Below, piece after piece: positions 23,692 to 32,481 of a DNA stretch of 42,793 nucleotides; positions within the stretch are counted from its first letter, which is position 1, and each line of letters begins with the position of its first letter. Under the pieces are notes generated by a model. The model had not been told where the DNA came from, did not search any database, and saw nothing but the letters and a program-made list of their open reading frames with translations. The DNA comes from Bacteroidota bacterium (GTDB lineage Bacteria; Bacteroidota; Bacteroidia; Chitinophagales; Chitinophagaceae). The stretch spans positions 1-42,793 of the forward strand of contig JAFAGR010000002.1 in assembly GCA_023422565.1 (NCBI GenBank), given 5' to 3'. The position numbers and the translations under genes were made by a program.

Positions 23692-26600
23692 ATGAAAATT
23701 GCAGAATTATCCATAAAGAGGCCTTCACTGGTGATCGTACTGTTCACCATACTTACGCTTGGCGGTATTCTCAGTTACATGAGTCTTAACTACGAACTAC
23801 TGCCAAAGTTCAGCCCCTCGGTGGTTTCCATCACCACGGTATATCCCGGTGCTTCGCCGGCTGAGGTGGAAAATACGGTATCAAGAGAAATAGAAGATGC
23901 CGTTTCTTCTATGGAAAACATCAAGAAGATAGATGTAAAATCTTATGAAAGCCTTTCCACGGTTATTATAACGCTTAACAGCGGAACCGATGTAGACTAT
24001 GCGCTGAACGACGCACAAAGGAAGGTGAACGCCATATTGAAGGATCTTCCCGATGATGTTGATCCTCCATCGCTGAACAAATTTTCTTTGGATGACCTGC
24101 CCGTGATCACCATATCCGCTACATCCAAACTGGATGAAGCAAGTTTTTTTGACCTGATGGACAAAAGGGTTGGTCCCGTAGTGTCACGCGTGCCTGGTGT
24201 TGCACAGGTTAATCTTATCGGCGGACAAGAAAGGGAGATACAGATAAGTTTTGACGCCGACAGATTGCAGGCGAACGGCTTATCTCTCCTGCAGGTACAG
24301 CAAACCATCCTCGCTTCAAACCTCGACTTTCCTACAGGAAGTGTTCAAACCCGAAACCAGGATGTATTGATACGCCTTTCAGGAAAGTTCAGATCAGTTG
24401 AAGAATTGCGAAACCTTGTGATCAGCAATACAGCAGCCGGCGGACAGGTTCGCCTCGCGGATGTGGCTGATGTACAGGATACTCAGAAAGACGTGGAGAA
24501 GATCGCAAGAGTGAATCAACAATCCGCCATCGCGCTGCAGGTGTTAAAACAATCGGATGCAAATGGGGTGAGTGTAAGCGAGGGCGTGCGGAATACGATT
24601 GAGAAATTGCAGAATGATTATGCTTCTTCAGGCTTGCAGTTGGCAGTTGCGAATGATGCATCGGTTTACACCTTGCAGTCGGCCAACGCGGTGATCTTCG
24701 ATCTGTTTCTTGCAATATTGCTCGTAGCGATCGTGATGTTGTTCTTCCTGCACAGCATAAGGAATGCCTTGATAGTGATGATCGCCATACCCGCATCGCT
24801 TATTGCCACCTTCATTGGCATGAGCCTGCTTGGCTATTCACTTAATCTGATGTCGCTTCTCGGCTTATCTCTGGTAGTGGGAATATTGGTGGATGATGCT
24901 ATCGTTGTTCTTGAAAATATTTATCGTCATATGGAGATGGGGAAGAACAAAGTGCGTGCTGCTTTTGACGGTACAAAGGAGATCGGATTTACAGTAACAG
25001 CAATCACCCTCGTGATCATGGTTGTGTTCATTCCCATCGCCCTGAGCACAGGCCTTGTTTCAAATATTTTAAGAGAGTTTTCCATAACGGTGGCAATGGC
25101 TACCGGCTTCTCGCTTCTTTCTTCCTTCACCATTGTTCCCTTGCTGAGTTCAAGATTTGGCAAGTTGGAAAAAATCACCGGTAAAGGGCTTTTCGGAAAG
25201 ATCATTCTTGCATTTGAAAGAGGATTGAATAAGTTTACCGACACTGTAACAGGAATTTTAAAATGGAGTTTAAAATATAAGAAGACAACGCTTGCTGCCG
25301 TATTTGTGCTCCTTATAGCTTCCTTCAGCATGATCGGCGCGGGCTTCGTAGGAACAGATTTCTTTCCTAAAAGTGATCGCGGCGAATTTCTGGTTCAAAT
25401 AGAAATGCCAAAGGATGTTTCCATTGAACAAACCAACCAGGTTGTATTGAAGGCTGAAGAATATTTGAAGAACAAAGCAGAGGTAACTAATCTTATCACG
25501 ATGGTTGGTCAATCCAGCGAGGGCATGGGCGCTTCACTGTCTACCGCATACAAGGCAGAGATTAGTGTACGATTAGTGGAGAAGAAAGACCGGGCTGATG
25601 ACGCAAATGTCTACGCCGCGAAAACAAAACGTGAGCTTGAAAAAATTCTCGTCGGCGCGAAAATAAAAACAGTTCCCGTGAGTATTTTAGGAATGGCGGA
25701 AAATGCACCGCTTGCACTTGTGGTAACGGGCCCAAGCCTGGACAGTGCAATGGTTTTCGCGAATCAGGCAAAGAACGAGCTTTCAAAAATAAAGGGCGCA
25801 ACCGAAATAAAATTGTCTGTTGAAACCGGTAATCCTGAACTCAGTGTGACTGTAGACCGGGATAAAATGTCGGCCTTAGGTTTGAATCTTCAAACAGTGG
25901 GCGCAACCATGCAAACCGCCTTCAGCGGAAATACCGATGGCAAGTTCAGGGCCGGTGAATATGAATACGACATCAACATGCGATACGGCGCATTCAACAG
26001 GCAGAATGCAACTGATGTAAACAATCTTTTATTTGTAAATGACAAAGGTGAGCAGATTCGTTTGTCGCAATTTGCCACCGTTAAAGAAAGCTCCGGGCCA
26101 AGCATGCTTGAAAGGCGCGACAAAAGTACATCCGTTACCGTTCAGGCGCAATCAGTAGGCCGGCCCACCGGTACAATTGCTGCAGAATGGGAAACTGCAA
26201 TTTCAAACATAGAAAAACCAGCTGGCGTAAATTACCTGTGGGGCGGTGATATGGAAAATCAAAGCGAAGGCTTCGGAACGCTTGGTGTTGCCTTGCTTAT
26301 TGCCATCGTGTTGGTATACCTGATCATGGTGGCCTTGTACGATAGCTTCGTCTATCCCTTCGTGGTATTGTTCTCTATTCCATTGTCTATCATTGGAGCC
26401 TTACTTGCGCTCGCGCTCACCAACAATTCTCTGAACATTTTTACAATTCTGGGATTGATCATGCTCATTGGCTTGGTGGCGAAGAACGCAATTATACTTG
26501 TTGATTTTACCAACCAAAGAAAAGCGGAAGGTGAAAGCACCTTCAATGCATTGATCCAGGCCAACCACGCAAGGCTTCGTCCGATTTTGATGACAACGAT

Positions 26601-26868
26601 CGCCATGGTGATCGGCATGTTGCCAATCGCGCTGGCAAGCGGCGCCGGCGCCGAATGGAAAAACGGCTTGGCCTGGGTGATCATCGGCGGACTTTTGAGT
26701 TCACTTTTCCTTACCCTGATTGTGGTTCCGGTGATGTATGCCATTTTCGATAAACTGATTGCCAAATTCAACAGGAACAAGAAAAAGGAATCGGTAGACG
26801 ATTTAATGGTGGCGGATTACGAGCACAGGGCATTAAGTGAGGACGGGTTTACGCCTGCGCACCTCTAA
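23692..26868 (+). CDS. RND efflux permease (HAE1-type inner membrane pump)
   Basis: The 1058-residue protein has the 12-helix RND plan with two large periplasmic loops. The first helix and start MKIAELSIKRPSLVIVLFTI is standard. The proton relay in helix 4 keeps the two neighbouring acids (GILVDDAIVVLENIYRH, Asp401 and Asp402). A second half repeat follows with GLIMLIGLVAKNAIILVDFTNQR and RLRPILMTTIAMVIGMLPIAL. Asp402/401 and the NAIILVDF Lys point to a drug/hydrophobe (HAE) type rather than a heavy metal pump. Its substrates are unknown; it acts with the adaptor and channel. A strong terminator ends the operon. Confidence 0.95.
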   Translation: MKIAELSIKRPSLVIVLFTILTLGGILSYMSLNYELLPKFSPSVVSITTVYPGASPAEVENTVSREIEDAVSSMENIKKIDVKSYESLSTVIITLNSGTDVDYALNDAQRKVNAILKDLPDDVDPPSLNKFSLDDLPVITISATSKLDEASFFDLMDKRVGPVVSRVPGVAQVNLIGGQEREIQISFDADRLQANGLSLLQVQQTILASNLDFPTGSVQTRNQDVLIRLSGKFRSVEELRNLVISNTAAGGQVRLADVADVQDTQKDVEKIARVNQQSAIALQVLKQSDANGVSVSEGVRNTIEKLQNDYASSGLQLAVANDASVYTLQSANAVIFDLFLAILLVAIVMLFFLHSIRNALIVMIAIPASLIATFIGMSLLGYSLNLMSLLGLSLVVGILVDDAIVVLENIYRHMEMGKNKVRAAFDGTKEIGFTVTAITLVIMVVFIPIALSTGLVSNILREFSITVAMATGFSLLSSFTIVPLLSSRFGKLEKITGKGLFGKIILAFERGLNKFTDTVTGILKWSLKYKKTTLAAVFVLLIASFSMIGAGFVGTDFFPKSDRGEFLVQIEMPKDVSIEQTNQVVLKAEEYLKNKAEVTNLITMVGQSSEGMGASLSTAYKAEISVRLVEKKDRADDANVYAAKTKRELEKILVGAKIKTVPVSILGMAENAPLALVVTGPSLDSAMVFANQAKNELSKIKGATEIKLSVETGNPELSVTVDRDKMSALGLNLQTVGATMQTAFSGNTDGKFRAGEYEYDINMRYGAFNRQNATDVNNLLFVNDKGEQIRLSQFATVKESSGPSMLERRDKSTSVTVQAQSVGRPTGTIAAEWETAISNIEKPAGVNYLWGGDMENQSEGFGTLGVALLIAIVLVYLIMVALYDSFVYPFVVLFSIPLSIIGALLALALTNNSLNIFTILGLIMLIGLVAKNAIILVDFTNQRKAEGESTFNALIQANHARLRPILMTTIAMVIGMLPIALASGAGAEWKNGLAWVIIGGLLSSLFLTLIVVPVMYAIFDKLIAKFNRNKKKESVDDLMVADYEHRALSEDGFTPAHL

Positions 26869-26887
26869 GCGAAAAAAAACTGATGTT

Positions 26888-26921
26888 AAGGAGCCGGCAA
26901 ATAGACCGGTTCCTTTTTTTT
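26888..26921 (+). terminator. Terminator of the RND operon
   Basis: AAGGAGCCGG (26888-26897), loop CAAATAGA, CCGGTTCCTT (26906-26915), then a T-run to 26921. One internal G-T pair is present. Confidence 0.92.
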
Positions 26922-26990
26922 GTGCCCAATTGCGCAAGGGGAATACAGTTTAACTATTTTCGCTCTTACCAAAAAAGTTAAAAAGCACTG

Positions 26991-27746
26991 ATGGAACAGA
27001 TAATTGCCTTACTTACCTTGATATTGCTCGAAGTTGTTTTGGGTATAGATAATATAGTTTTCATTTCAATTGTTACTTCAAGGCTTCCACAGCAAATGCA
27101 GAAGAAAGCCAGGCAGATTGGACTTTTACTCGCAATGGTTATGCGCTTGCTACTGCTGACGGTTATTTCCTACATATTAAAATTAGAGGGAACGTTATTT
27201 ACAATAATGTCTATAGACATTTCAGGTAAGGACCTGATATTACTTGTTGGCGGATTATTCCTGATATACAAAAGCGCTTCAGAAATTTACCATAAAATGG
27301 AAGGTGAGGCCGGCGACAAATCTAAAGCCATTAAAGTCACTACTTTTAAAAGCGCGCTCATTCAAATTCTTATTCTCGATCTTGTATTTTCTATCGACAG
27401 CATCATCACAGCTGTTGGTATGGTGAAAGAACTTTGGATAATGTATGTGGCCGTAGTGGTGAGTGTTGCGGTAATGCTGATTGCGGCGGAACCCATCAGC
27501 AGGTTCGTAAATAAACATCCGGCATTTAAAATGCTTGCACTAAGCTTCCTTTTATTGATCGGCGTTTCATTGATTGGCGAAGGCCTTGACTTCCACATTC
27601 CGAAAGGCTATATCTATTTCTCTATGGCATTCGCACTGTTGGTTGATATCATCCAAATGAAAGTAAATAAAAAGGACACTGATCCTGTTCAGGTTCGCGA
27701 ACACTATACACCCGGTGAGGAGGAAAAGCCCAAAGAAATTCTTTAA
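26991..27746 (+). CDS. TerC family integral membrane protein
   Basis: The 251-residue protein has about seven helices. It carries the TerC signatures LILLEVVLGIDNIVFISI (Asp20, Asn21) and LILDLVFSIDSIITAVGMV (Asp130, Asp136), separated by a lysine-rich cytoplasmic loop (GEAGDKSKAIKVTTFK). TerC proteins are associated with tellurite resistance and, more recently, with metal (Mn2+) export for secreted enzymes; the role here is unproven. The tail after residue 228 is hydrophilic. The stop is separated by only 3 bases from the convergent FMN reductase stop. Confidence 0.9.
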   Translation: MEQIIALLTLILLEVVLGIDNIVFISIVTSRLPQQMQKKARQIGLLLAMVMRLLLLTVISYILKLEGTLFTIMSIDISGKDLILLVGGLFLIYKSASEIYHKMEGEAGDKSKAIKVTTFKSALIQILILDLVFSIDSIITAVGMVKELWIMYVAVVVSVAVMLIAAEPISRFVNKHPAFKMLALSFLLLIGVSLIGEGLDFHIPKGYIYFSMAFALLVDIIQMKVNKKDTDPVQVREHYTPGEEEKPKEIL

Positions 27747-27749
27747 TAT

Positions 27750-28304
27750 TTATGAACTATGGGCGTTTACCCATTTTTCAAAAGCCTGCATAAAGTTTTT
27801 CAAAAAATCGCGCGTGGAATCATTGGTAAGTTTTCCGCTGTCATCAAACAAATTTTGCGCATTACCGATATAAGCTTCCGGTTGCGCCATTGCCGGCATA
27901 TTCAAAAATACAAGCGATTGCCTGAGATGATGATTGGCACCGAAGGCACCAAGGGCACTTATTGAAACGCTTAATATTCCGGCGGGTTTCCCATCCCATG
28001 CGCTTTGCCCGTATGGCCTCGAAGCGATATCCAATGCATTTTTCAACACAGCGGGCATTGATCGATTGTATTCCGGCGTTACAAAAAGAAAGGCATCAAA
28101 ACTTTTTATCAAAGCCCGAAAATCTTTGTATTGCTGAGTGGGCGACTCGTCTGAATCCTGGTTATACATCGCAAGCTCCCCTATTTGTACAAGTTCGCAC
28201 CCAAAATTCTCTGGTGCCATTTCCATCAAAGCCTTTGCAGTTTTCAGGTTAAAAGACTCTTTGCGAAGGCTTCCGACCAAAACTCCAATTTTATATTTTT
28301 TCAT
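27750..28304 (-). CDS. NADPH-dependent FMN reductase (flavodoxin-like quinone/chromate reductase family)
   Basis: The 184-residue protein has the flavodoxin-like NADPH:FMN reductase fold. The FMN phosphate loop is GSLRKESFN (11-19). The second flavin motif is TPEYNRSMPAVLKNALD (77-93), and the segment after DGKPAGILSVSISALGAFGANHHLRQ is characteristic. Relatives reduce quinones, azo dyes or chromate with NAD(P)H in the cytoplasm. It is convergent with terC (3 bases apart) and lies 85 bases downstream of the M20 amidohydrolase gene on the same strand. Confidence 0.92.
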   Translation of the reverse strand: MKKYKIGVLVGSLRKESFNLKTAKALMEMAPENFGCELVQIGELAMYNQDSDESPTQQYKDFRALIKSFDAFLFVTPEYNRSMPAVLKNALDIASRPYGQSAWDGKPAGILSVSISALGAFGANHHLRQSLVFLNMPAMAQPEAYIGNAQNLFDDSGKLTNDSTRDFLKNFMQAFEKWVNAHSS

Positions 28305-28389
28305 TTGATAATATTTTACGGTTATAATCCAGTTGCATAAAATAGCTCAATAAGGCTGCCAATTATTTTTACTTCCACCTTTCATTAAC

Positions 28390-29550
28390 TTACTGTAAAA
28401 AAGATTCGGTTAAGCCGACCCAATATGCGGCCCCGACAGGTAAAATTTCCTGGTTAAAAACATATTGGGGATGATGCACCATGTAACCTTCTCCATTGCC
28501 AAGCATACAATAAGTTCCTTTCTTTTCCCGAAGCATAAAAGCAAAATCTTCGCTTCCCATAAAAGGATGAAGTGTATCATCAACATTTTCGTCTCCGATA
28601 ACACTTCGCGCCACATCCGCTGCCCATTCGGTATTTGCGGAAGTATTCACCAAAACTGCTCCGGGAATTCCTTCTCGTATCTCAAAAGTGCATCCAAACG
28701 ATTCCGCCTGCGCCTTTGTGATGGAGCGAATTTTATTCAACACCATTTCACGCAAGCCTCCATCCATATTCCTGATACTTAATCGCAACAATGCATTTTG
28801 CGGAACAACATTACCTGCGTTTCCTGAAAGAAATGCACCAACAGACACCACGGAGTTCTGCCATGGAGATACGTTTCTTGAAACGATAGTTTGCAAAGCC
28901 ATTACTAACGATGACGCACACACGATTGGGTCGATCCCAAGTTCTGGCATTGAACCATGACTGCCTTTACCGGTGATCTCTATCTCCCAGTTATCAACCG
29001 CGGCCATCGTTTCGCCCTTTCGGAAATACAGTTTTCCTTTTTCCAGCCCGGGCATATTGTGCATCCCATAAACGGCATCTACCGGAAATTTTTCAAACAG
29101 CCCGTCTTTGATCATGGCGGGACCACCTTCCATGGTTTCTTCGGCCGGTTGAAAGATCAGGCGAACTGTTCCGTTAAAGCGTTTTGATTGAGACAAATAT
29201 TTTGCTGCACCTAAAAGCATAGTCGTGTGGCCATCGTGCCCGCACAGATGTGCCTTTCCATCAAACTTACTTTTGTAAGCAAGATCATTCAGTTCCTGTA
29301 TTGGCAAGGCATCGAAATCTGCACGAAGTCCTATCGAACGCTTGCTGTCGCCGTTCGTCATTGAAGCTACAATACCGGTTTTACCTATTTCTTCCGCCAC
29401 ATCATATCCAAAAGATCTTACTTTCTCCGCGATGAACTTCGATGTTTTCGTTTCCTCCATGGCGAGTTCAGGGTTCTGATGTAGGTGCGCCATCCACTCT
29501 TTCATCTCACCATGCAGGGCCTTTGTACCTTCAAGTATGACGGAATTCAT
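28390..29550 (-). CDS. M20D family metallo-amidohydrolase (hippurate/N-acyl amino acid hydrolase type)
   Basis: The 386-residue protein has the M20D plan. The metal-binding site shows CGHDGH (Cys103, His105, His108), the EE pair Glu137-Glu138 (FQPAEETMEGG) and the later His164 (YGMHNMPG). The inserted dimerization domain lies at about 175-290 (WEIEITGKGSHGSMP). The final GSEDFAFML/MVHHPQYVFNQEILPVGA segment has the last ligand. It cuts amide bonds of N-acylated amino acids or similar compounds in the cytoplasm. It sits between the Fpg/Nei and FMN reductase genes on the same strand (spacers of 95 and 85 bases), so cotranscription is possible but not required. Confidence 0.92.
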   Translation of the reverse strand: MNSVILEGTKALHGEMKEWMAHLHQNPELAMEETKTSKFIAEKVRSFGYDVAEEIGKTGIVASMTNGDSKRSIGLRADFDALPIQELNDLAYKSKFDGKAHLCGHDGHTTMLLGAAKYLSQSKRFNGTVRLIFQPAEETMEGGPAMIKDGLFEKFPVDAVYGMHNMPGLEKGKLYFRKGETMAAVDNWEIEITGKGSHGSMPELGIDPIVCASSLVMALQTIVSRNVSPWQNSVVSVGAFLSGNAGNVVPQNALLRLSIRNMDGGLREMVLNKIRSITKAQAESFGCTFEIREGIPGAVLVNTSANTEWAADVARSVIGDENVDDTLHPFMGSEDFAFMLREKKGTYCMLGNGEGYMVHHPQYVFNQEILPVGAAYWVGLTESFLQ

Positions 29551-29595
29551 TTTGATCTTTTTAAGTGAAAAATTAATTTCCTTTAATTAATGATG

Positions 29596-29629
29596 AGCCT
29601 GCTTCAAATCAATCCCACGTGTGCAGGCT
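29596..29629 (-). terminator. Weak inverted repeat between the glycosylase and amidohydrolase genes
   Basis: AGCCTGC (29596-29602) and GCAGGCT (29623-29629) are perfect seven-base arms around 20 bases. The inner part has CACGTG-like symmetry. No T-run follows on either strand, so termination would be partial at best. Confidence 0.3.
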
Positions 29630-29645
29630 TCAATTATCATTCTTA

Positions 29646-30383
29646 TCAATACCTGATCTGGCACTGTTCACAGAAGAACGTGCGGCGATTTGTTTTTCCC
29701 AAATGTTTTTTAGTGAGAGGAATTTCGCATCGCTTGCAGGTTCGCTTGGTATGAGCAAGCCAGTGTTTTTTCAGCACAAACTTCTTCTTCCATTTTAAAA
29801 AATCATAACTGTAGTTATGAACCTCATTCACCAGTTCGGTTAATTTTCTTGGAGGGACATCTTTTACTTTATTTTCCGGGTGCAGTTTAACGCGATATAG
29901 CACCTCGTTTTTAAAAATGTTTCCTGCTCCGGCGAAAATGTTCTGATCAAGTATTGCATCACAAACCATAGTATCCGGAAGAAGTTTTAATTTCTTTCTT
30001 GCCTTGGCCCCGTTCCACTTTTTATTTAAGAGGTCTGTTTCCCAGTCGTACAGGTCATCTAACCTTCCTTCCAATAATTTCACTGAGCAGGTGTAAAAGA
30101 AAACGTTTTTTCCTCCTGCCGTTAATTGAAGACGTTGGCTGCGATCAGGTCTTGTCTGTTCATCCATGCTGTAAGAACCCCACATCAAAAAGTGAATTCG
30201 CACGGTTAATTTCGGCAAACATATCAGGAGGTGCTTCCCCCATGATTTAACATCGGTTATTTTTTTGCCTGCCAAATCTTTCATCGGAATCTTTGCATTA
30301 CCGCGCGCAGCACTGATCACCTGACCTTTTAGAAAGGGGCGAATGGCTTGTTTAGTTATATATATGGACGGACCTTCGGGCAT
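29646..30383 (-). CDS. Fpg/Nei family DNA glycosylase (endonuclease VIII-like)
   Basis: The 245-residue protein begins MPEGPSIYI, so the active-site Pro2 and Glu3 are in place after removal of Met. Lys50 (SWGKHLLI) is at the position of the family's catalytic Lys, and MWGSYSM resembles the Nei-type loop. The helix-two-turn-helix region is DAILDQNIFAGAGNIFKNEVLYRVKLHP. The zinc finger ends the protein with Cys216, Cys219, Cys238 and Cys241 around Arg233/Arg234. It removes oxidized bases and cuts the strand. The length is somewhat below the ~270 of classical Fpg, which fits a Nei-like form. The gene is divergent from the tRNA-Asp gene. Confidence 0.9.
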   Translation of the reverse strand: MPEGPSIYITKQAIRPFLKGQVISAARGNAKIPMKDLAGKKITDVKSWGKHLLICLPKLTVRIHFLMWGSYSMDEQTRPDRSQRLQLTAGGKNVFFYTCSVKLLEGRLDDLYDWETDLLNKKWNGAKARKKLKLLPDTMVCDAILDQNIFAGAGNIFKNEVLYRVKLHPENKVKDVPPRKLTELVNEVHNYSYDFLKWKKKFVLKKHWLAHTKRTCKRCEIPLTKKHLGKTNRRTFFCEQCQIRY

Positions 30384-30458
30384 CGAATAATTGGTAGCTA
30401 GTCCGAATCAAATTAAAGGCCAAGGAAAAATGCTGCAAATTCTCAAATTCTAATTTTT

Positions 30459-30489
30459 TTTGCCTGAGAATGTATATGCACTATATTTG
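30459..30489 (+). promoter_or_regulatory. tRNA-Asp promoter
   Basis: TTTG (30459-30462), 19 bases, TATATTTG (30482-30489): an exact Bacteroidota promoter. The expected start is near 30496, some 29 bases before the tRNA. Confidence 0.75.
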
Positions 30490-30524
30490 CCCTCCCAAAA
30501 CAAAACTACCTGCTTAATTTTTTT

Positions 30525-30598
30525 GGATCGGTAGTTCAGTTGGTTAGAATGCTGCCCTGTCACGGCAGAGGTCGCGGGTTCGAGTCCCGTCCGGTCCG
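30525..30598 (+). tRNA. tRNA-Asp (anticodon GTC)
   Basis: The 74-base sequence folds as a cloverleaf: acceptor GGATCGG with CCGGTCC and discriminator G, D-arm GTTCAGTTGGTTAGAAT, anticodon stem CTGCC/GGCAG around CTGTCAC (anticodon GTC) and T-arm GCGGGTTCGAGTCCCGT. The CCA end is not encoded. It has a matching promoter before it and a terminator after it. Confidence 0.96.
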
Positions 30599-30603
30599 CA
30601 AAG

Positions 30604-30630
30604 TCCCGAAGAAATTCGGGATTTTTGTTT
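30604..30630 (+). terminator. tRNA-Asp terminator
   Basis: TCCCGAA (30604-30610), loop GAAA, TTCGGGA (30615-30621), then TTTTTGTTTT. A perfect seven-pair stem directly after the tRNA. Confidence 0.9.
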
Positions 30631-30669
30631 TCTGCAATTCAGTGTTTACGTAATATATAGTGAGGCGTA

Positions 30670-30697
30670 CGACATTTATTATATAGGATAAACGTCG
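30670..30697. promoter_or_regulatory. Imperfect inverted repeat upstream of the MORN-protein gene
   Basis: CGACATTTAT (30670-30679) and ATAAACGTCG (30688-30697) are complementary in 9 of 10 positions, around eight bases. A candidate operator or a short hairpin; no T-run follows. Confidence 0.35.
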
Positions 30698-30841
30698 GAT
30701 TTTGCTAATCGACTTCTTCGTCACAACAGAGGTTCGGAAAAATTTACTTCCCCATGCCCTCCCTGGTTTTTAAAATGCCTGATCCAGGAGGAACCCGCAA
30801 AGCAGCGTTAGAACTTGTCTCACTAAAAATCCTCAAAGGGG

Positions 30842-30877
30842 TTTGTCCTGTATACCCTGTTCACGGTATAGGACAAA
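30842..30877 (+). promoter_or_regulatory. Long hairpin in the upstream region of the MORN-protein gene
   Basis: TTTGTCC-TG-TATACC (30842-30856) pairs with GGTATA-GGACAAA (30865-30877) in 13 positions with a two-base bulge and a loop of eight. It lies 84-119 bases before the preferred ATG at 30961 and could be part of the leader RNA. Function unknown. Confidence 0.4.
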
Positions 30878-30960
30878 TTGTTATCAGTTTATATAATTGT
30901 GCCTCCCAAGCACACCGTGTGGGCTCATGGACCAGACCTATAAAAAAATGTAGCAATATT

Positions 30961-32253
30961 ATGAAAACACTCTTGTTTACTTTCTGTTCATTCAGCGCAA
31001 TAACTGCAATTGCCCAAACCCAATCCGCCGATTACAACCGGCTTTCTGCAGCTACAAAAAATGCATTTAGCGTGGCTGAGCGGCAATACACTTATAAGAT
31101 CGAGTTCAAACCAGGAACGGATAATTCAACTGCATCCGGCAATTCTTCCTCCTCTTCCAATACCGGTTCCGTAAGTGGCGACTACAGCGCCTATCCCGCC
31201 ATTAACGTAAACCAGCGCCGCCTGGAAAAACAGGCAGAGGCCGGTGCACGACAGGCAGCCCGGCTGGCTGCATTTGATGTAAAAATGAAACAGGTAGATG
31301 AACTTATCAGAAGTCGCGGGCTGCAAAGAAAACCGGAGTTTCAGTCCCGACTGGTACAGGCAGCCCTCGATGGAGGACTAACACCTTATGAAGCTTCGCG
31401 CTTTTTCGGAAATTCACCTGAAGAATACAGGAATATGCTTGCCAGCAAGAATGCGGCAGATTATAGCTGGAGCGGCGGCATAAAAGGTGACTGCCAGGGC
31501 GACTGCGTGGAAAACCTGACTTCACCATACGGATTCACCTATACCGGCAATGCAAAATATGGTAAGCCACACGGCAAAGGAAAGATGATCGGGGCAAAAG
31601 CAACTTATACAGGGGACTTTCTGGCGGGGGAACCAAATGGCCAGGTTACCGTTAAATGGAACAGTGGTAATAGTTTTACCGGATATGTGTGGAACGGAGA
31701 AATCACAAAAGGGATTTTTACCCAAAGTGGCTTAACCTTTCAGGGAACTTTTATTAATGGAACCTATTACCGTGGACTTATGAAGGTAGACGGCGTGGAA
31801 TTACTCGGCGAATTCAATAAAACACCTTCGTTTGTAATGGGAATGAAGGCATATAGTAATGGTGACACCACCTACGGATATTATACGGGTAGTGATGAAA
31901 ATCCGACCTATTATCAAATGAAGGCTTTTAAATCAGGGTTTAAAATTGAAAAGATCTATGACGTTAATAATACGGCGATCGGCGATGTACGATATTACGG
32001 CAGAGGTGAAGTTTTCTTCACCGTGCCTTATTCTGAAAACAAAAGGCTGGGCTGGTTGATAAATACTGATGGCACTGCCTACTATGCCTATTACCTAACA
32101 GATGTAAATAAGATATCTCCCATCGAGAACATCAGCGAGGAACAGTTGCCATTGCTGAAAAATACGATGCAGGATTTTATAAACGAAGTGCAACGCCGCC
32201 GTGAAGAATACAAAGAAAAAATGGAACCGGTTTACGAAGCCATCAGGTTGTAA
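30961..32253 (+). CDS. Secreted protein with MORN-like repeats
   Basis: The protein has 430 residues from the ATG at 30961. The frame extends upstream to 30754, but that part overlaps the hairpin leader and would bury the signal peptide, so the ATG before MKTLLFTFCSFSAITAIAQ is chosen. After the signal comes a Ser/Gly/Asn-rich linker (about 45-65) and a basic coiled stretch (NQRRLEKQAEAGARQAARLAAFDVKMKQV). The centre (about 195-300) has MORN-like units: YTGNAKYGKPHGKGKM, YTGDFLAGEPNGQVTVKW, FTGYVWNGEITKGIF, FQGTFINGTYYRG. The C-terminal part is unrecognized and ends in a charged helix. MORN units usually bind membranes or proteins; no catalytic site is seen. Likely periplasmic or surface located. 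Confidence 0.82.
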   Translation: MKTLLFTFCSFSAITAIAQTQSADYNRLSAATKNAFSVAERQYTYKIEFKPGTDNSTASGNSSSSSNTGSVSGDYSAYPAINVNQRRLEKQAEAGARQAARLAAFDVKMKQVDELIRSRGLQRKPEFQSRLVQAALDGGLTPYEASRFFGNSPEEYRNMLASKNAADYSWSGGIKGDCQGDCVENLTSPYGFTYTGNAKYGKPHGKGKMIGAKATYTGDFLAGEPNGQVTVKWNSGNSFTGYVWNGEITKGIFTQSGLTFQGTFINGTYYRGLMKVDGVELLGEFNKTPSFVMGMKAYSNGDTTYGYYTGSDENPTYYQMKAFKSGFKIEKIYDVNNTAIGDVRYYGRGEVFFTVPYSENKRLGWLINTDGTAYYAYYLTDVNKISPIENISEEQLPLLKNTMQDFINEVQRRREEYKEKMEPVYEAIRL

Positions 32254-32342
32254 TGTTTATTCTTTCTGAAAAATATACTTAATCAATTGTCTACGTAGGT
32301 CTTTCGTGTAACGGCCACCCGCTCTGCAATGGAAAATCAAAG

Positions 32343-32358
32343 CTCCACAATGGTGGAG
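32343..32358 (+). terminator. Weak hairpin between the MORN gene and accA
   Basis: CTCCAC-AATG-GTGGAG with a T-rich but interrupted tail (TCTGAATTATTTTT). Possible terminator of the MORN gene. Confidence 0.3.
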
Positions 32359-32481
32359 TCTGAATTATTTTTCTAGAAGCCCGATTATTTTTAATTCGCT
32401 TACACCAGCAGGTCGGCTCTCTCCTATTTACCCCATTATTCCCTACTTTTACAGCCGCTAATTAACCAAAAAGCCGCTTGC

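Noticed and set aside
30754..30960. Upstream extension of the MORN protein by 69 codons
   Set aside because: It would put a polar stretch before a clear signal peptide and code through a 13-pair hairpin.
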